Assembly: GCA_013376985.1 (NCBI GenBank)
Contig: JACABB010000006.1
Location: 24,772 to 88,771, forward strand
Direction of reading: 5' to 3'
Length of the DNA stretch: 64,000 bases
From: Bacteroidales bacterium
GTDB taxonomy: Bacteria; Bacteroidota; Bacteroidia; Bacteroidales; Tenuifilaceae
This document shows positions 35,818-45,522 of this stretch, one piece after another. Every line of letters starts with the position of its first letter. Within the stretch, counting starts at the first letter, position 1. The translations under genes and the position numbers were made by a program. The notes beneath the pieces are model-generated. The model saw only the letters and a list, made by a program, of their open reading frames with translations, was not told the DNA's origin and did not search any database.

Positions 35818-36816
35818 TCAAAAAACTTTCTCAAAAAACTTTGAAATTGTTTTAATATTGATTCTTCTATTAGGATGAGATCTGGAAATTTCAATTCCAT
35901 TGTGAGTTTTTTTTATCTGAAATGAGAAAACATAGGCTTTTTCATCTTCAAAATCGAGGCTGCAGTATCTTAAATCATAGAGCCACAAATTGCCCGAAAT
36001 ATCCTTTTCAACAGTGTAGAAACCTTTTGTGAAGCGCAGCAGATTTAGTATGTCTTTATCTCCTAAAAGCGAGTTTAGTAAACCGGAATTACGTGCCTGA
36101 AAATTAAACCTTACATTTTTATTTCTGATTGGATAATAGTAACCAATATTGTATCCATTATCATTCTCTGCAACTATTAACCATAAAAAATTTGATAGAG
36201 GAGCAGGGGTCGTGAGCAATCTTTTGTATTTAATATTACTATCTTCCAGTTGCTTCTCAATTTTCGATTCAACATTTATTTTATTAACGATTGTAAAGAG
36301 GAAATAAGCAGTTGAGAGTCCAAGTCCAATCCACGTTATAACTCTTCTAATCCTATCTTGTTTTTGATAAAACATCACCCAAATTACGGCAATGGCTATA
36401 GGTGCAAGAAATATAAAATCGATTATTGCCATTGTATCGTAGGCAATTCTAATATTACTGAAGGGCTCAAAAATTCCAGTTCCGTAGGTGTTAAAGCAAT
36501 CGATAAAAATGTGGGATAGTAGAGGGAAAAATGAGAATAAGATCCACGTTTTAAGCTCAATTGAATGTTTCTTTTCAATCTTCGATAAAATCCATCCTGC
36601 AATTGGAACTAAAAGTACCAAGAAGAGCAAGGAATGAGTAATTCCTCTATGGAAAAAGAGTGATGAAACTGGGTTTAAAAAAGGGGTAATAAAAACATCC
36701 AAATCTGGAATAGTCCCAAGTAATGCGCCATAAAGAAGTGCCTTATTGCCAATCTTTTTACCCAGAGCAACCTCTCCAATTGCAGCACCAAGAACAATAT
36801 GTGTTAATGAGTCCAT
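35818..36816 (-). CDS. Membrane-bound metal-dependent hydrolase, YdjM/DUF457 family
   Basis: The 332-residue protein starts MDSLTHIVLGAAIGE, typical of the family, and has conserved metal-binding-like residues in HRGITHSLLF (near 57) and SHIFIDCFNTYGT (near 105). About five hydrophobic segments lie in the first 180 residues; the C-terminal half is soluble. Family members are predicted zinc- or other metal-dependent membrane hydrolases of unknown substrate. Confidence 0.8.
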   Translation of the reverse strand: MDSLTHIVLGAAIGEVALGKKIGNKALLYGALLGTIPDLDVFITPFLNPVSSLFFHRGITHSLLFLVLLVPIAGWILSKIEKKHSIELKTWILFSFFPLLSHIFIDCFNTYGTGIFEPFSNIRIAYDTMAIIDFIFLAPIAIAVIWVMFYQKQDRIRRVITWIGLGLSTAYFLFTIVNKINVESKIEKQLEDSNIKYKRLLTTPAPLSNFLWLIVAENDNGYNIGYYYPIRNKNVRFNFQARNSGLLNSLLGDKDILNLLRFTKGFYTVEKDISGNLWLYDLRYCSLDFEDEKAYVFSFQIKKTHNGIEISRSHPNRRINIKTISKFFEKVF

Positions 36817-36884
36817 GTTTTATACTAACTTTGCAAGCAAAACAGTTTTATATAACATTTGTTTGATTCCAAAAGTAGTAAAAG

Positions 36885-38297
36885 GTGGTTAAAAACAGAA
36901 AACATCCTTTGTTAGAGCGTATTTTAATTGAGGATATTGCAGCAGAAGGTAAAGCTTTAGCACGGGTAAACAATAAAGTGGTTTTTACAACATTTGCAGT
37001 TCCTGGAGATATTGTAAATATACAGATTGTAAGGAAACGAAAAAGTTACATGGAGGGTTATATAACCCAATATCACGAGTACTCATCATTAAGAACCGAA
37101 CCGTTTTGCGAACACTTTGGGATGTGCGGAGGGTGTAAATGGCAGAACTTACCCTATTCGGAACAGTTGAACTTTAAACAACGCCAGGTATTTGATCAGT
37201 TTAAAAGGATAGGAAAGATAAATATTGAGGAAATGAACCCAATTATTGGTTCTAAAAACACTAGCTATTATAGAAATAAACTTGAGTTTACTTTTTGTAG
37301 AAGTAGATGGCTTACCAATGAAGAGATTTCTCTTAGAACTGATATTCCGCTTGAACCTGCCTTGGGGTTTCATATTCCTGGCATGTTCGATAAAGTTTTT
37401 GATGTTAAAAACTGCTACCTTCAACCAGAACCTTCTAACTCAATTAGGCTTGAGGTAAAGAAATTTGCCCTTCAACACCAAATCACCTTTTATGATATTC
37501 GGAAAAGAGAAGGCTTTTTAAGAAATTTGATTATCAGAACCTCTTCTACAGGAGATGTAATGGCTATTTTCTCCTTTTTTTATGATGATGCTGAAGTTCG
37601 AAATAATCTTTTAAATCATATAAAAAACCTTTTCCCGCAAATTACATCATTACTGTACGTAATAAACTCAAAGGTAAATGACACCATTAATGATCTTGAA
37701 TTACATACGTTTAGTGGTAATGACTTTATTTTTGAGGAGATGGAGGGGCTTCGATTTAAGGTTGGCCCAAAATCATTTTACCAAACAAATTCCGATCAGG
37801 CATACACCTTATATAAAGTAGTTCGAGATTTTGTGGGTTTAACTGGGAATGAACTTGTATACGACCTATATACTGGGACTGGAACTATTGCTCAATTTAT
37901 TGCTAAGAGTGCTTCCAAGGTTATTGGGATTGAATTTGTTCCAGAGGCAATAGTAGATGCTATGGTGAACTCTAAAATAAATGATATTGCCAATGCTCAC
38001 TTTTTTGCTGGCGATATTAAAAATATACTTATTCAATCATTCTTTGAGTTGCATGGTTACCCCGATATAATTATTCTTGATCCACCCCGTGCAGGTATTC
38101 ATGGGGATGTTGTTGAGGCATTAATACATGCTAACCCAAGGAGAATTGTGTACGTTAGCTGTAATCCTGCTACCCAAGCAAGAGATATAGCACTTTTAGG
38201 TGAAAAATATTCAGTAATTAAAGTTCAGCCTGTAGACATGTTCCCCCACACTCATCATGTTGAAAATGTCGTTCTCCTCGAGAGAATCTTGACTTAG
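36885..38297 (+). CDS. rlmD: 23S rRNA (uracil(1939)-C5)-methyltransferase RlmD-like
   Basis: The 470-residue enzyme methylates a uracil in 23S rRNA with SAM. It has an N-terminal TRAM domain (AAEGKALARVNNKVVF), the iron-sulfur ligands FCEHFGMCGGCKW and NCYLQ, the SAM motif VYDLYTGTGTIAQF, and catalytic YVSCNPATQARD. It starts at GTG 36885; no ATG nearby keeps the conserved TRAM domain. RlmD, RlmC and TrmA are close relatives, so the exact target base is inferred. A TAACTTTG -7-like box at 36826-36833 is a possible promoter. Confidence 0.9.
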   Translation: MVKNRKHPLLERILIEDIAAEGKALARVNNKVVFTTFAVPGDIVNIQIVRKRKSYMEGYITQYHEYSSLRTEPFCEHFGMCGGCKWQNLPYSEQLNFKQRQVFDQFKRIGKINIEEMNPIIGSKNTSYYRNKLEFTFCRSRWLTNEEISLRTDIPLEPALGFHIPGMFDKVFDVKNCYLQPEPSNSIRLEVKKFALQHQITFYDIRKREGFLRNLIIRTSSTGDVMAIFSFFYDDAEVRNNLLNHIKNLFPQITSLLYVINSKVNDTINDLELHTFSGNDFIFEEMEGLRFKVGPKSFYQTNSDQAYTLYKVVRDFVGLTGNELVYDLYTGTGTIAQFIAKSASKVIGIEFVPEAIVDAMVNSKINDIANAHFFAGDIKNILIQSFFELHGYPDIIILDPPRAGIHGDVVEALIHANPRRIVYVSCNPATQARDIALLGEKYSVIKVQPVDMFPHTHHVENVVLLERILT

Positions 38298-38708
38298 CAG
38301 GTAATTCATTGTTGTGTTTTGATTACTTTTCTTAATCGTTCGAATTCGAACACTAATTGTTTGATTTCGTTCAATTCCTAGAAATGTAAAATGTTTTATT
38401 TTTATTATATTGTTGATATTCAATAAATAATATAATTTGGCACAAATCTGGTTAACCATATATTAATTGAATAAGTTTTTTATTATAGTTTATTTTTTAA
38501 AAGCTTCTACAACCCGAAATTGAAATACTTTTATTATTGAAAATTTTAAAGAAAAGAGATTAAAAATTTATTAAAAAATTTGAACAATTAGAATGTTGGG
38601 CTTAACATTATTAAAGGATTAAAAAATGAGTGCTGTTTATTATGAGTATCTGGAATATTTAAAATTATTTTTTGATGTGATTTAAAAATTATAAAATGGG
38701 TTGTAAAA
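38298..38708. other. AT-rich spacer without a gene
   Basis: No supported gene lies between rlmD and the ferredoxin terminator. The sequence is extremely A+T rich, and long homopolymer-like stretches make short open frames meaningless. Confidence 0.6.
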
Positions 38709-38736
38709 AAAGTCCGTGACGAATATCACGGACTTT
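38709..38736 (-). terminator. Terminator of the ferredoxin gene
   Basis: AAAGTCCGTGA (38709-38719) pairs perfectly with its complement at 38726-38736, with T runs on both sides, so it may act in both directions. It lies 34 bases beyond the ferredoxin stop. Confidence 0.8.
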
Positions 38737-38770
38737 TTCATTTATGGGTATCAGTAAACTGCAAACCTAG

Positions 38771-38938
38771 TTATGCAGGATGAATTGCCTCAACAGGACA
38801 AACATCAGCGCATGAACCGCAATCTGTACAAACTTCTGGATCGATTTTATAGATATCACCTTCAGAAATTGCCTCAACTGGACACTCATCAATACATGTA
38901 CCGCAAGCGGTGCAGTCTTTAGAAATTTTGTAAGCCAT
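38771..38938 (-). CDS. 2[4Fe-4S] ferredoxin
   Basis: This short gene encodes 55 residues, MAYKISKDCTACGTC at its start and two CxxCxxCxxxCP motifs (CTACGTCIDECP and CTDCGSCADVCP). It is a clostridial-type low-potential ferredoxin of standard length. Such ferredoxins accept electrons from aldehyde:ferredoxin and 2-oxoacid oxidoreductases, so it is a candidate partner for the oxidoreductase at 58538 and the NADH-linked complex at 10358-16475. It has its own terminator. Confidence 0.95.
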   Translation of the reverse strand: MAYKISKDCTACGTCIDECPVEAISEGDIYKIDPEVCTDCGSCADVCPVEAIHPA

Positions 38939-39072
38939 TTTTTTATTTGTTATTGGTTAAACTTAACTCTTAATTTACGAGCACAAATTTATATTCATTT
39001 ATCAAAACCAAAAATAAAAATAAACAATTTCATTTGATTATTATTAATTATATCGATTTTAAATGCTTTTTA

Positions 39073-40266
39073 TTAATCTAATTTGTTGGATAAGTTAAAA
39101 GAAATCCAAGCCATAAGTCCTGATGAATATTTTAGAACCTCCTCGTTTGCAATAAACGTTGAACTATGAAGTTGGTAGTTACGGTTATTCTCAAATCCCA
39201 CGCCCATCCGAAAAAAAACGGATGGAATTACTTGACTAAAATAAGCAAAGTCATCTGTGGTCATTCGTTTATCCAAATCAATTACATTTGAAGGGTCAAG
39301 GTAATGCTCTGCCAATCTTTTGGATTTCCTTGTAATTTCTGGATTATTGTAAATAGAGGGGTAACCTTTTCTTATTTCAATTTCACAATTACCTCCTAAT
39401 TCAATACATGTCTTTTTTGATATCTCTTCGATGAAATGGTGAACTTTACGCCTCCAATCTTCATCCATTGTTCGGAAGGTTCCCTCAATAAATACTTCAT
39501 TAGGTATTATGTTTGTTGCCCCATTAGCCTGTATCTTTCCAAAAGAGAGAATGCTTGGAATTTGTTGAGGTGTTTCGTTGTCGATAAATTCTTTAAGGTT
39601 TAAAATCAGTTTAGATGCGATAACTATAGGGTTAACCGTTGTTTTTGGTAAAGCAGCATGTCCGCCCTTTCCCTTTACTGTAATATAAACCTCATCACCA
39701 GAGGCCATGTACTGACCTTCTCTAAAGCCCGCTTTACCCAAAGCTAGTTCTGGTAGTACATGAAACGTAAGCATAATGTCAGGAATATTCTGTTGAAAAA
39801 TATTCGAGTCAATAATTTGCTTAGCTCCTCCGGGAATTTGCTCTTCACCCGATTCAAATACTAATAATATTCTTCCTTTAAGGTTGTTCTTTAGTTTGTT
39901 AATAATTATTGCAGTTCCCAGTAATGAAGCCATGTGGATATCATGACCACAAGCATGCATTGCGCCACTATTTTTTGAAGAAAAATCAAGTGAGGTGTTT
40001 TCAATTATTGGTAGTGCATCAAGTTCGGCTCGAATACCAATTGTTTTGCCATTTGGTTGACCCTCAATTATTCCAATTATTCCTGTTCCTCCAATTGTCT
40101 CAAAAACGGGGATGTTATTTCCTCTTAAAGTTTTGGCAATAAATAGCGATGTTTGTTTTTCCTGAAAAGAGAGTTCTGGATTTGCATGCAAATAATGTCG
40201 AAAAGTCCGAATCTGTTCGAATAGGTTTTCGGAGTGATTTCTAATTAAATCTAAGAGTTTTTCCAC
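39073..40266 (-). CDS. M20-family amidohydrolase / aminoacylase-like peptidase
   Basis: The 397-residue enzyme belongs to the M20D group of metal-dependent amidohydrolases (hippurate hydrolase, IAA-amino-acid hydrolase). Metal ligands appear in HACGHDIHMASLLG and ESGEEQIPGGAK, with RAELDALP before them. The dimerisation domain begins VKGKGGHAALPKTTVNP. It starts at GTG 40266. It hydrolyses N-acyl amino acids or peptides in the cytoplasm; the substrate is not known. Confidence 0.88.
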   Translation of the reverse strand: MEKLLDLIRNHSENLFEQIRTFRHYLHANPELSFQEKQTSLFIAKTLRGNNIPVFETIGGTGIIGIIEGQPNGKTIGIRAELDALPIIENTSLDFSSKNSGAMHACGHDIHMASLLGTAIIINKLKNNLKGRILLVFESGEEQIPGGAKQIIDSNIFQQNIPDIMLTFHVLPELALGKAGFREGQYMASGDEVYITVKGKGGHAALPKTTVNPIVIASKLILNLKEFIDNETPQQIPSILSFGKIQANGATNIIPNEVFIEGTFRTMDEDWRRKVHHFIEEISKKTCIELGGNCEIEIRKGYPSIYNNPEITRKSKRLAEHYLDPSNVIDLDKRMTTDDFAYFSQVIPSVFFRMGVGFENNRNYQLHSSTFIANEEVLKYSSGLMAWISFNLSNKLD

Positions 40267-40377
40267 TGAATCAGAAATATAAGTCTAGCAAATGTAGAAA
40301 AATGAATAATACATCTATGAATAGAAGGTCAAGTAATTATAAATAAATTCAAATCATTTTATCTGAAACGATTTACT

Positions 40378-40408
40378 TTGTTAACCGCTAAAATCTTTTT
40401 TACCTTTG
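40378..40408 (+). promoter_or_regulatory. Bacteroidota-type promoter
   Basis: TTTG at 40378-40381 and TACCTTTG at 40401-40408 match the -33 (TTTG) and -7 (TAnnTTTG) elements with a 19-base spacer. The predicted start near 40415 leaves a leader of about 130 bases before the DUF1573 gene. Confidence 0.6.
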
Positions 40409-40545
40409 ATGCAGTAATATCTTTAATATATAACGAGTCAAATTCAAAAGCACACGAAATAGCCTTGAGAAATAAATATCACAACAATCGGGAATGTTTA
40501 CACATGGCGTATTCTATGTGGCCTTAAAAAATAAAAAACGAGCAC

Positions 40546-41649
40546 ATGAAAAAAACATATTTATTTTCAATGATTTTGGCTTTTGCGGTAGCATCTTTAG
40601 CCATTGCACAACAAAAGAATGCTTTGATTTCTTTTAAGCAGACAAATCATGATTTTGGAACAATAAAGGAGGAAGATGGAATTGTATCTTATAGTTTTGA
40701 ATTTGTAAACTCTGGGAAAAGTCCTTTAATAATTCAACGAGTAATAACTTCATGTGATTGTACTACATCCGATTGGTCAAAAGAGCCTTTATCTCCTGGG
40801 GTCAATGGAGTAATTAAAATATCATATAACCCTAAGAATAGGCCAGGGAGTTTTGATAAAATGATTACTGTGTATTCTAATGCTGAAACTCCGACTGTAA
40901 TTTTGCAGGTAAAAGGAAATGTTCAGGAGAGACCAAAATCCATTGAAGATATTTATGGCAGATTAATTGGTGATTTTAGATTTAAAACAAATCACCTTTC
41001 GTTCGATAGAGTTTTTGTAGAAAAGGTAAAAACTGATACGCTTGAATTTGTATCTGTTGCCAATGAACCAGTTAAAATTGGTTGTAAGGTTGATGGGTTG
41101 CCTCATCTGAATGTTAAGTTTATCCCTGAAACGCTAAAACCAAAGGAAAAAGGGCTTATGATTGTTAAGTTTGATGCAAAGAAGAGGAATGATTGGGGTT
41201 TTGTTTTAGATAGGTTTAACTTAAAGGAAAATGATAAAGATATTAAAGATGGTTTGATTAACATAAGCGCAAGTATAGAGGAGAATTTTTCCAATTTAAC
41301 AGAAGAACAACGCATTAATGCTCCTAAAATTGAATTTGCTAAAACAGATTATGATTTTGGACAAATAAACGAAGGTCAAGTTGTTGAATATGAGTTTTCA
41401 TTTACAAATACAGGGAAAAGCGATCTGATTATAAGAAAGATTAAATCAAGTTGTGGGTGTACAACTGTTGAACCATCCGATAAAGTAATAAAATCAGGGA
41501 AAACAAGTACATTTAAAGCATCAGTTAGAACAAAAGGGCTAAGTGGTAGAAATACTAAGAGTATAACGGTTATTTCTAATGATCCTGTTAATCCTAATGT
41601 TGTTCTTCGGATGAGTGGGATTGTAAATGTAATCCCTAAAAAAGAATAA
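40546..41649 (+). CDS. Exported protein with two DUF1573 domains
   Basis: The 367-residue protein has a signal peptide (AFAVASLAIA) and two DUF1573 Ig-like domains (about 27-115 and 262-360). Both have the shared pattern HDFGTIKEEDG/YDFGQINEGQ followed by VNSGKSPLIIQR/TNTGKSDLIIRK and a Cys pair (SCDC, SCGC). DUF1573 proteins are common surface or periplasmic proteins in Bacteroidota, without a defined function. The region between the domains also looks Ig-like. Confidence 0.85.
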   Translation: MKKTYLFSMILAFAVASLAIAQQKNALISFKQTNHDFGTIKEEDGIVSYSFEFVNSGKSPLIIQRVITSCDCTTSDWSKEPLSPGVNGVIKISYNPKNRPGSFDKMITVYSNAETPTVILQVKGNVQERPKSIEDIYGRLIGDFRFKTNHLSFDRVFVEKVKTDTLEFVSVANEPVKIGCKVDGLPHLNVKFIPETLKPKEKGLMIVKFDAKKRNDWGFVLDRFNLKENDKDIKDGLINISASIEENFSNLTEEQRINAPKIEFAKTDYDFGQINEGQVVEYEFSFTNTGKSDLIIRKIKSSCGCTTVEPSDKVIKSGKTSTFKASVRTKGLSGRNTKSITVISNDPVNPNVVLRMSGIVNVIPKKE

Positions 41650-41726
41650 ACGTTGAATAGGATTGGTTCATAATTGACTTTATTATTAAAATTTTCAAAT
41701 TGATATTGGAATAAAGATTTATAGAA

Positions 41727-42818
41727 ATGTCAGATAAGGATTTTAAAAGTGCATTAAAGGTTAACCCAGGAATAGATCCACTTCCTTCAATTAATTATGA
41801 TTCTGCTAATAAGTTTAAGGCCCGAAAGAAAAAACTATTAAGTGCTGATGAATATGCCGAAGGAATTCTATCTCAAAATAAAACATTACTCAGCCAAGCA
41901 ATTACTTTAATTGAAAGTTCACTACCTGAGCATCATATATTAGGTCAGCAGGTTATTGAAAAATGCCTACCATATTCTGGCAACTCAATAAGGATAGGTA
42001 TAACAGGAGTACCAGGTGTTGGGAAAAGTTCTTTTATCGAAGCCCTAGGTTCAACCATCACAAATTCAGGGCATAAATTAGCCGTTTTAGCAATAGATCC
42101 TAGTAGTGAACGTAGCAAAGGGAGTATTTTAGGCGATAAAACTAGGATGGAGACTTTGAGTACCGATGCAAACGCTTTTATTAGACCATCCCCTTCGGCA
42201 GGATCGCTTGGCGGTGTGGCTCGTAAAACTCGTGAAACCATTATTCTTTGCGAAGCATCAGGCTTTGATACTATTTTTATTGAGACGGTGGGTGTTGGGC
42301 AAAGCGAAACGGCAGTGCATTCAATGGTCGATTTCTTTCTCCTGCTAATGCTTGCAGGAGCCGGTGATGAACTTCAGGGAATCAAGCGAGGGATAATGGA
42401 AATGGCTGATATGATTGCTATCACTAAAGCCGATGGAGATAACTTTAGAAAAGCACAAGTTGCCAAAGTAGAATATGAAAGCGCATTACACCTATTTCCC
42501 CCTTCCGAATCGGGATGGATTCCAAGAGTGTCCACATGTTCATCAAGGGATATGATGGGTATCGTTGAGTTATGGAATGATATTCAGGATTATCTAAAGT
42601 TTACTAATAGTAATGGATTCTTTACTAATAGGAGAAGAAATCAGGCGAAATATTGGATGTACGAAACTATAAATGAAGCGTTAAGAGGTAATTTCTACAA
42701 TTCAAAATCAATTCAGGATATTTTGAAACAGAAAGAAGAAAAAGTTTTATTAGACAAACTTAGTTCTTTTACCGCAGCTAAGGAATTGCTAGAAATTTAT
42801 TTTTCGTCCAAATCTTAA
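41727..42818 (+). CDS. meaB: Methylmalonyl-CoA mutase-associated GTPase MeaB
   Basis: The 363-residue G3E-family GTPase protects and reactivates adenosylcobalamin-dependent methylmalonyl-CoA mutase and gates cofactor loading. It has Walker A GVPGVGKSSF (near 94), the switch region around DPSSERSKGSILGDK, the Walker B-type motif ETVGVGQSE, and ITKADGDN for guanine recognition. No mutase gene is adjacent. The PduO-type adenosyltransferase at 52321 makes the matching cofactor. Confidence 0.92.
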   Translation: MSDKDFKSALKVNPGIDPLPSINYDSANKFKARKKKLLSADEYAEGILSQNKTLLSQAITLIESSLPEHHILGQQVIEKCLPYSGNSIRIGITGVPGVGKSSFIEALGSTITNSGHKLAVLAIDPSSERSKGSILGDKTRMETLSTDANAFIRPSPSAGSLGGVARKTRETIILCEASGFDTIFIETVGVGQSETAVHSMVDFFLLLMLAGAGDELQGIKRGIMEMADMIAITKADGDNFRKAQVAKVEYESALHLFPPSESGWIPRVSTCSSRDMMGIVELWNDIQDYLKFTNSNGFFTNRRRNQAKYWMYETINEALRGNFYNSKSIQDILKQKEEKVLLDKLSSFTAAKELLEIYFSSKS

Positions 42819-42846
42819 ACTATTATAATGTCAGTTCGATATAAGG

Positions 42847-42915
42847 TGTCATCCTGAGCGAAGCGAAGGATCTAATTGTTTAGAAAACAAATGCTTCACT
42901 TCGTTCAGCATGACA
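42847..42915. repeat. Dispersed palindrome TGTCATCCTGAGCG...
   Basis: The 22-base arms at 42847-42868 (TGTCATCCTGAGCGAAG at the start) and 42894-42915 pair with three mismatches around a 25-base loop. This looks like the widespread 'GTCATCCTGAGCGAAGCGAAGG' type repeat of Bacteroidota. It lies between meaB and the DUF4249 gene, which converge, so it may also act as a bidirectional terminator. Confidence 0.75.
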
Positions 42916-42998
42916 AAGCAACAATCTAACACTATGCTAAGGATCAATGTGTTATGCTTACATCGAATTCGCATTATTATAATACTAGTGTTTTTGGT

Positions 42999-44141
42999 TT
43001 AGTATGGCCAAAAATCAGGTTTTGTAGTACTACCTCCTTCCGCAAAACATTCTACGCAAGCGGTTTCAAGTTTTCCTCCCTCCCAAAGATAAATAATTAC
43101 AGGGCTGTTTTTGGGTAATGCAAAAGGAGGTGCTTCAGGATCACATTTTGGGTAATAGAGTTCTAGGTTCGCAATATTTCGTACAAAAATTCTTTTAGTC
43201 CGAACAGAAGTAGTTTGGAAAATACCTAATACTTTTTTGCTAGGGGATGTTAAATTCTTTAAATTTCCTTTGACGTTGATAGGCTGCTTCCCATACAAAC
43301 CTCCTAATTCGTTGTTTTCCCTTTGTTGTTCCCAGAAAATATATGCTGATGGACTCAATGCGTACTGACTTACTAAAATGCTGTATCCATAGGTTAATCT
43401 TTGAGTTAGATTATCTACGAAATGTAGCGGGTGCATAATAATTTTCTTCTGAGCTAAATTCTCTGTTGATAAAGTGTAATGATTTTTTAGTTTTTCGGTT
43501 GACCAACAAACCATCATGGAGTAATCAGGCGGGTTCGCTATTTTTATAGTTTTTCCATCCCAATAAGTTTTTTTGGGATAAACTGCATGATGCTCATACG
43601 TTTCTTCAATCTCCCATTTGAAATAATGGCTGCTAACATTTGTAACATCCATATCTATATAAAATTGAATACCTTGTAAAGGTTTATCTGGATTGGTTGT
43701 GGGGATATCTTTTCGTACATAATAAACCGAATCAATTTTAGGACATTCAGGAAGTTGGTCATAATCGGATTCAATTTCCTCACCTGAACTTGTTGTAACG
43801 TTAAGTTTGTATGAAGTACCAGGTTTGAGTAAATCCTTTGTCATCCATACCCTATAAAGACCTGGTTGATACTCATCTAGGTTGAATGAATTTCCTAAAT
43901 TATCATGTAGAGTAACTGTACAGCCAGAAACAGGATCAAACTGAGGTGAATTAACAAAAATAATAGATGTCGAATTTGAAATTGTTACTGTTTGATATCC
44001 TTCACTGTCAGTGATTTGTCCAAATATGGCAATGTTATGTGAGTCTTGACTCCCAATAGGGGGAATGTATTTGTCTATGCATGAATTATTAATGAGTACA
44101 ATACAAATAAGCGTAATAAAATATTTTTTAAATGGATGCAT
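42999..44141 (-). CDS. DUF4249 lipoprotein, copy A
   Basis: From the ATG at 44141 the product has 380 residues; an upstream start at 44201 would bury the signal peptide. The lipobox is VLINNSCID. The mature part has an Ig-like N-terminal domain (AIFGQITDSEGYQTVTISNS) and a beta-rich remainder (YDQLPECPKIDSVYYVR, GIQFYIDMDVT). DUF4249 lipoproteins are companions of TonB receptors at the Bacteroidota surface. It is closely similar to copy B upstream, roughly two residues in three by eye. Confidence 0.85.
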   Translation of the reverse strand: MHPFKKYFITLICIVLINNSCIDKYIPPIGSQDSHNIAIFGQITDSEGYQTVTISNSTSIIFVNSPQFDPVSGCTVTLHDNLGNSFNLDEYQPGLYRVWMTKDLLKPGTSYKLNVTTSSGEEIESDYDQLPECPKIDSVYYVRKDIPTTNPDKPLQGIQFYIDMDVTNVSSHYFKWEIEETYEHHAVYPKKTYWDGKTIKIANPPDYSMMVCWSTEKLKNHYTLSTENLAQKKIIMHPLHFVDNLTQRLTYGYSILVSQYALSPSAYIFWEQQRENNELGGLYGKQPINVKGNLKNLTSPSKKVLGIFQTTSVRTKRIFVRNIANLELYYPKCDPEAPPFALPKNSPVIIYLWEGGKLETACVECFAEGGSTTKPDFWPY

Positions 44142-44246
44142 TGCTATTGTTTGTTTTAAAAACAGTAAAATAAGCGTTTTTACTCTAATTGTAAATCTCA
44201 TTTTGCGATATTTTTTAAAAGCATTAATCGATAAACATTTACTACA

Positions 44247-45428
44247 TTAATAATTATGGAATGGTTTTTCTACAAAATCAAACGGCCAGAAATCAGGCTT
44301 TTTTGTAGATCCACTAAAATGGAAGCATTCTACACATTCAGGTTCAAGTTTCCAAAGCTGTGAGTTAATTTCCATAAGATATGCATAAGGATCGTGGGCA
44401 ATTGAATATGTAAGAGGCTCTTCGGGATCACATTGTAAATGAAAGCGATCAAGATCTGCAACATTCCTTACAAAAATTCTTTTAGTTCGAATTGAGGTTG
44501 CCTGAAAAATGCCTAATACCTTCTTCCCTGGAGATGTCAAATTCCTTAAATTACCTTTAATGCTTATTGGTTGCTTCCCATATAATCCCTCTAAATCGTT
44601 GTTTTGTCTTAGTTGTTCCCAGTAGTTATATGTAGATAAACTTAATGCGTATTGGCTAACTAAAATGCTATAGCCATAGGTTAACCTTTGTGTAAGATTA
44701 TCCACGAAATGAAGCGGATGCATTATAATTCTATTCTGCGATAAATTCTCTGTTGATATGGAGTAATAATTTTTCAACTTCTCTGTAGTCCAACAAATCA
44801 TCATTGAGAAATCAGCAGGTTTTGTTTCTGAAACATTCTTCCCATTCCAATACCACGTTTTAGGATAAACCGCATGATGCTCCCATGTCTCTTCAATTTC
44901 CCACTTAAAATAATGGCTATTAGTTTTTGTGGCATCCATATCTATATAAAACTGAATCCCTTGTAATGGTTTTTCAGGATCTCCTGTGGGAATATCTTGC
45001 CTAACAAAATATACCGAATCAACATCAGGACATTCTGGAAGTTGATCGTAGTCTGATTCAATTTCCTCCCCTGAGTTTGTTGTTATTTTGAGTTTGTATG
45101 AGGTGCTAGGTTTGAGAAAATCCTTTGCCATCCATACTCTATAGAGACCTGGTTGATACTCATCAAGATTAAATGAATTTCCCAAATTATCGAGTAAAAC
45201 AACTTTGCAACCAGATATTTGTTCGGGTATTGGCGAAATAGTAGAAGTAATAGATGCCGAAGTTGAAATTGAGACAGTTTGATAACCTTCAATATCAGTA
45301 ATTTGACCAAAAACAGTAATATTGTGAGAGTCTTGACTCTCAATAGGTAGATTGTAAGTATCTATGCATGAGCTGTTAATGTATAGAATACAAATACATG
45401 TAACAAAATATTTTGTAGACTTATGCAT
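44247..45428 (-). CDS. DUF4249 lipoprotein, copy B
   Basis: The 393-residue lipoprotein (lipobox YINSSCIDTY) is a tandem paralogue of copy A: the shared YDQLPECP and GIQFYIDMD motifs, the RTKRIFVRN segment and a GSTKKPDFWPF end match closely. It has extra residues near the C-terminus (DPYAYLMEINSQLWKLEP) absent from copy A. It lies between copy A and the large surface protein gene and is transcribed with them and the TonB receptor. It probably binds the same or a related ligand. Confidence 0.85.
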   Translation of the reverse strand: MHKSTKYFVTCICILYINSSCIDTYNLPIESQDSHNITVFGQITDIEGYQTVSISTSASITSTISPIPEQISGCKVVLLDNLGNSFNLDEYQPGLYRVWMAKDFLKPSTSYKLKITTNSGEEIESDYDQLPECPDVDSVYFVRQDIPTGDPEKPLQGIQFYIDMDATKTNSHYFKWEIEETWEHHAVYPKTWYWNGKNVSETKPADFSMMICWTTEKLKNYYSISTENLSQNRIIMHPLHFVDNLTQRLTYGYSILVSQYALSLSTYNYWEQLRQNNDLEGLYGKQPISIKGNLRNLTSPGKKVLGIFQATSIRTKRIFVRNVADLDRFHLQCDPEEPLTYSIAHDPYAYLMEINSQLWKLEPECVECFHFSGSTKKPDFWPFDFVEKPFHNY

Positions 45429-45522
45429 AGCTGTTATTTCTTACAAAATGCAATGCTTTAAACTTTTTTTACTAATCTCTTAAATCTTATTAAAGTATTA
45501 AATATGGTATTTAGTATAATTT

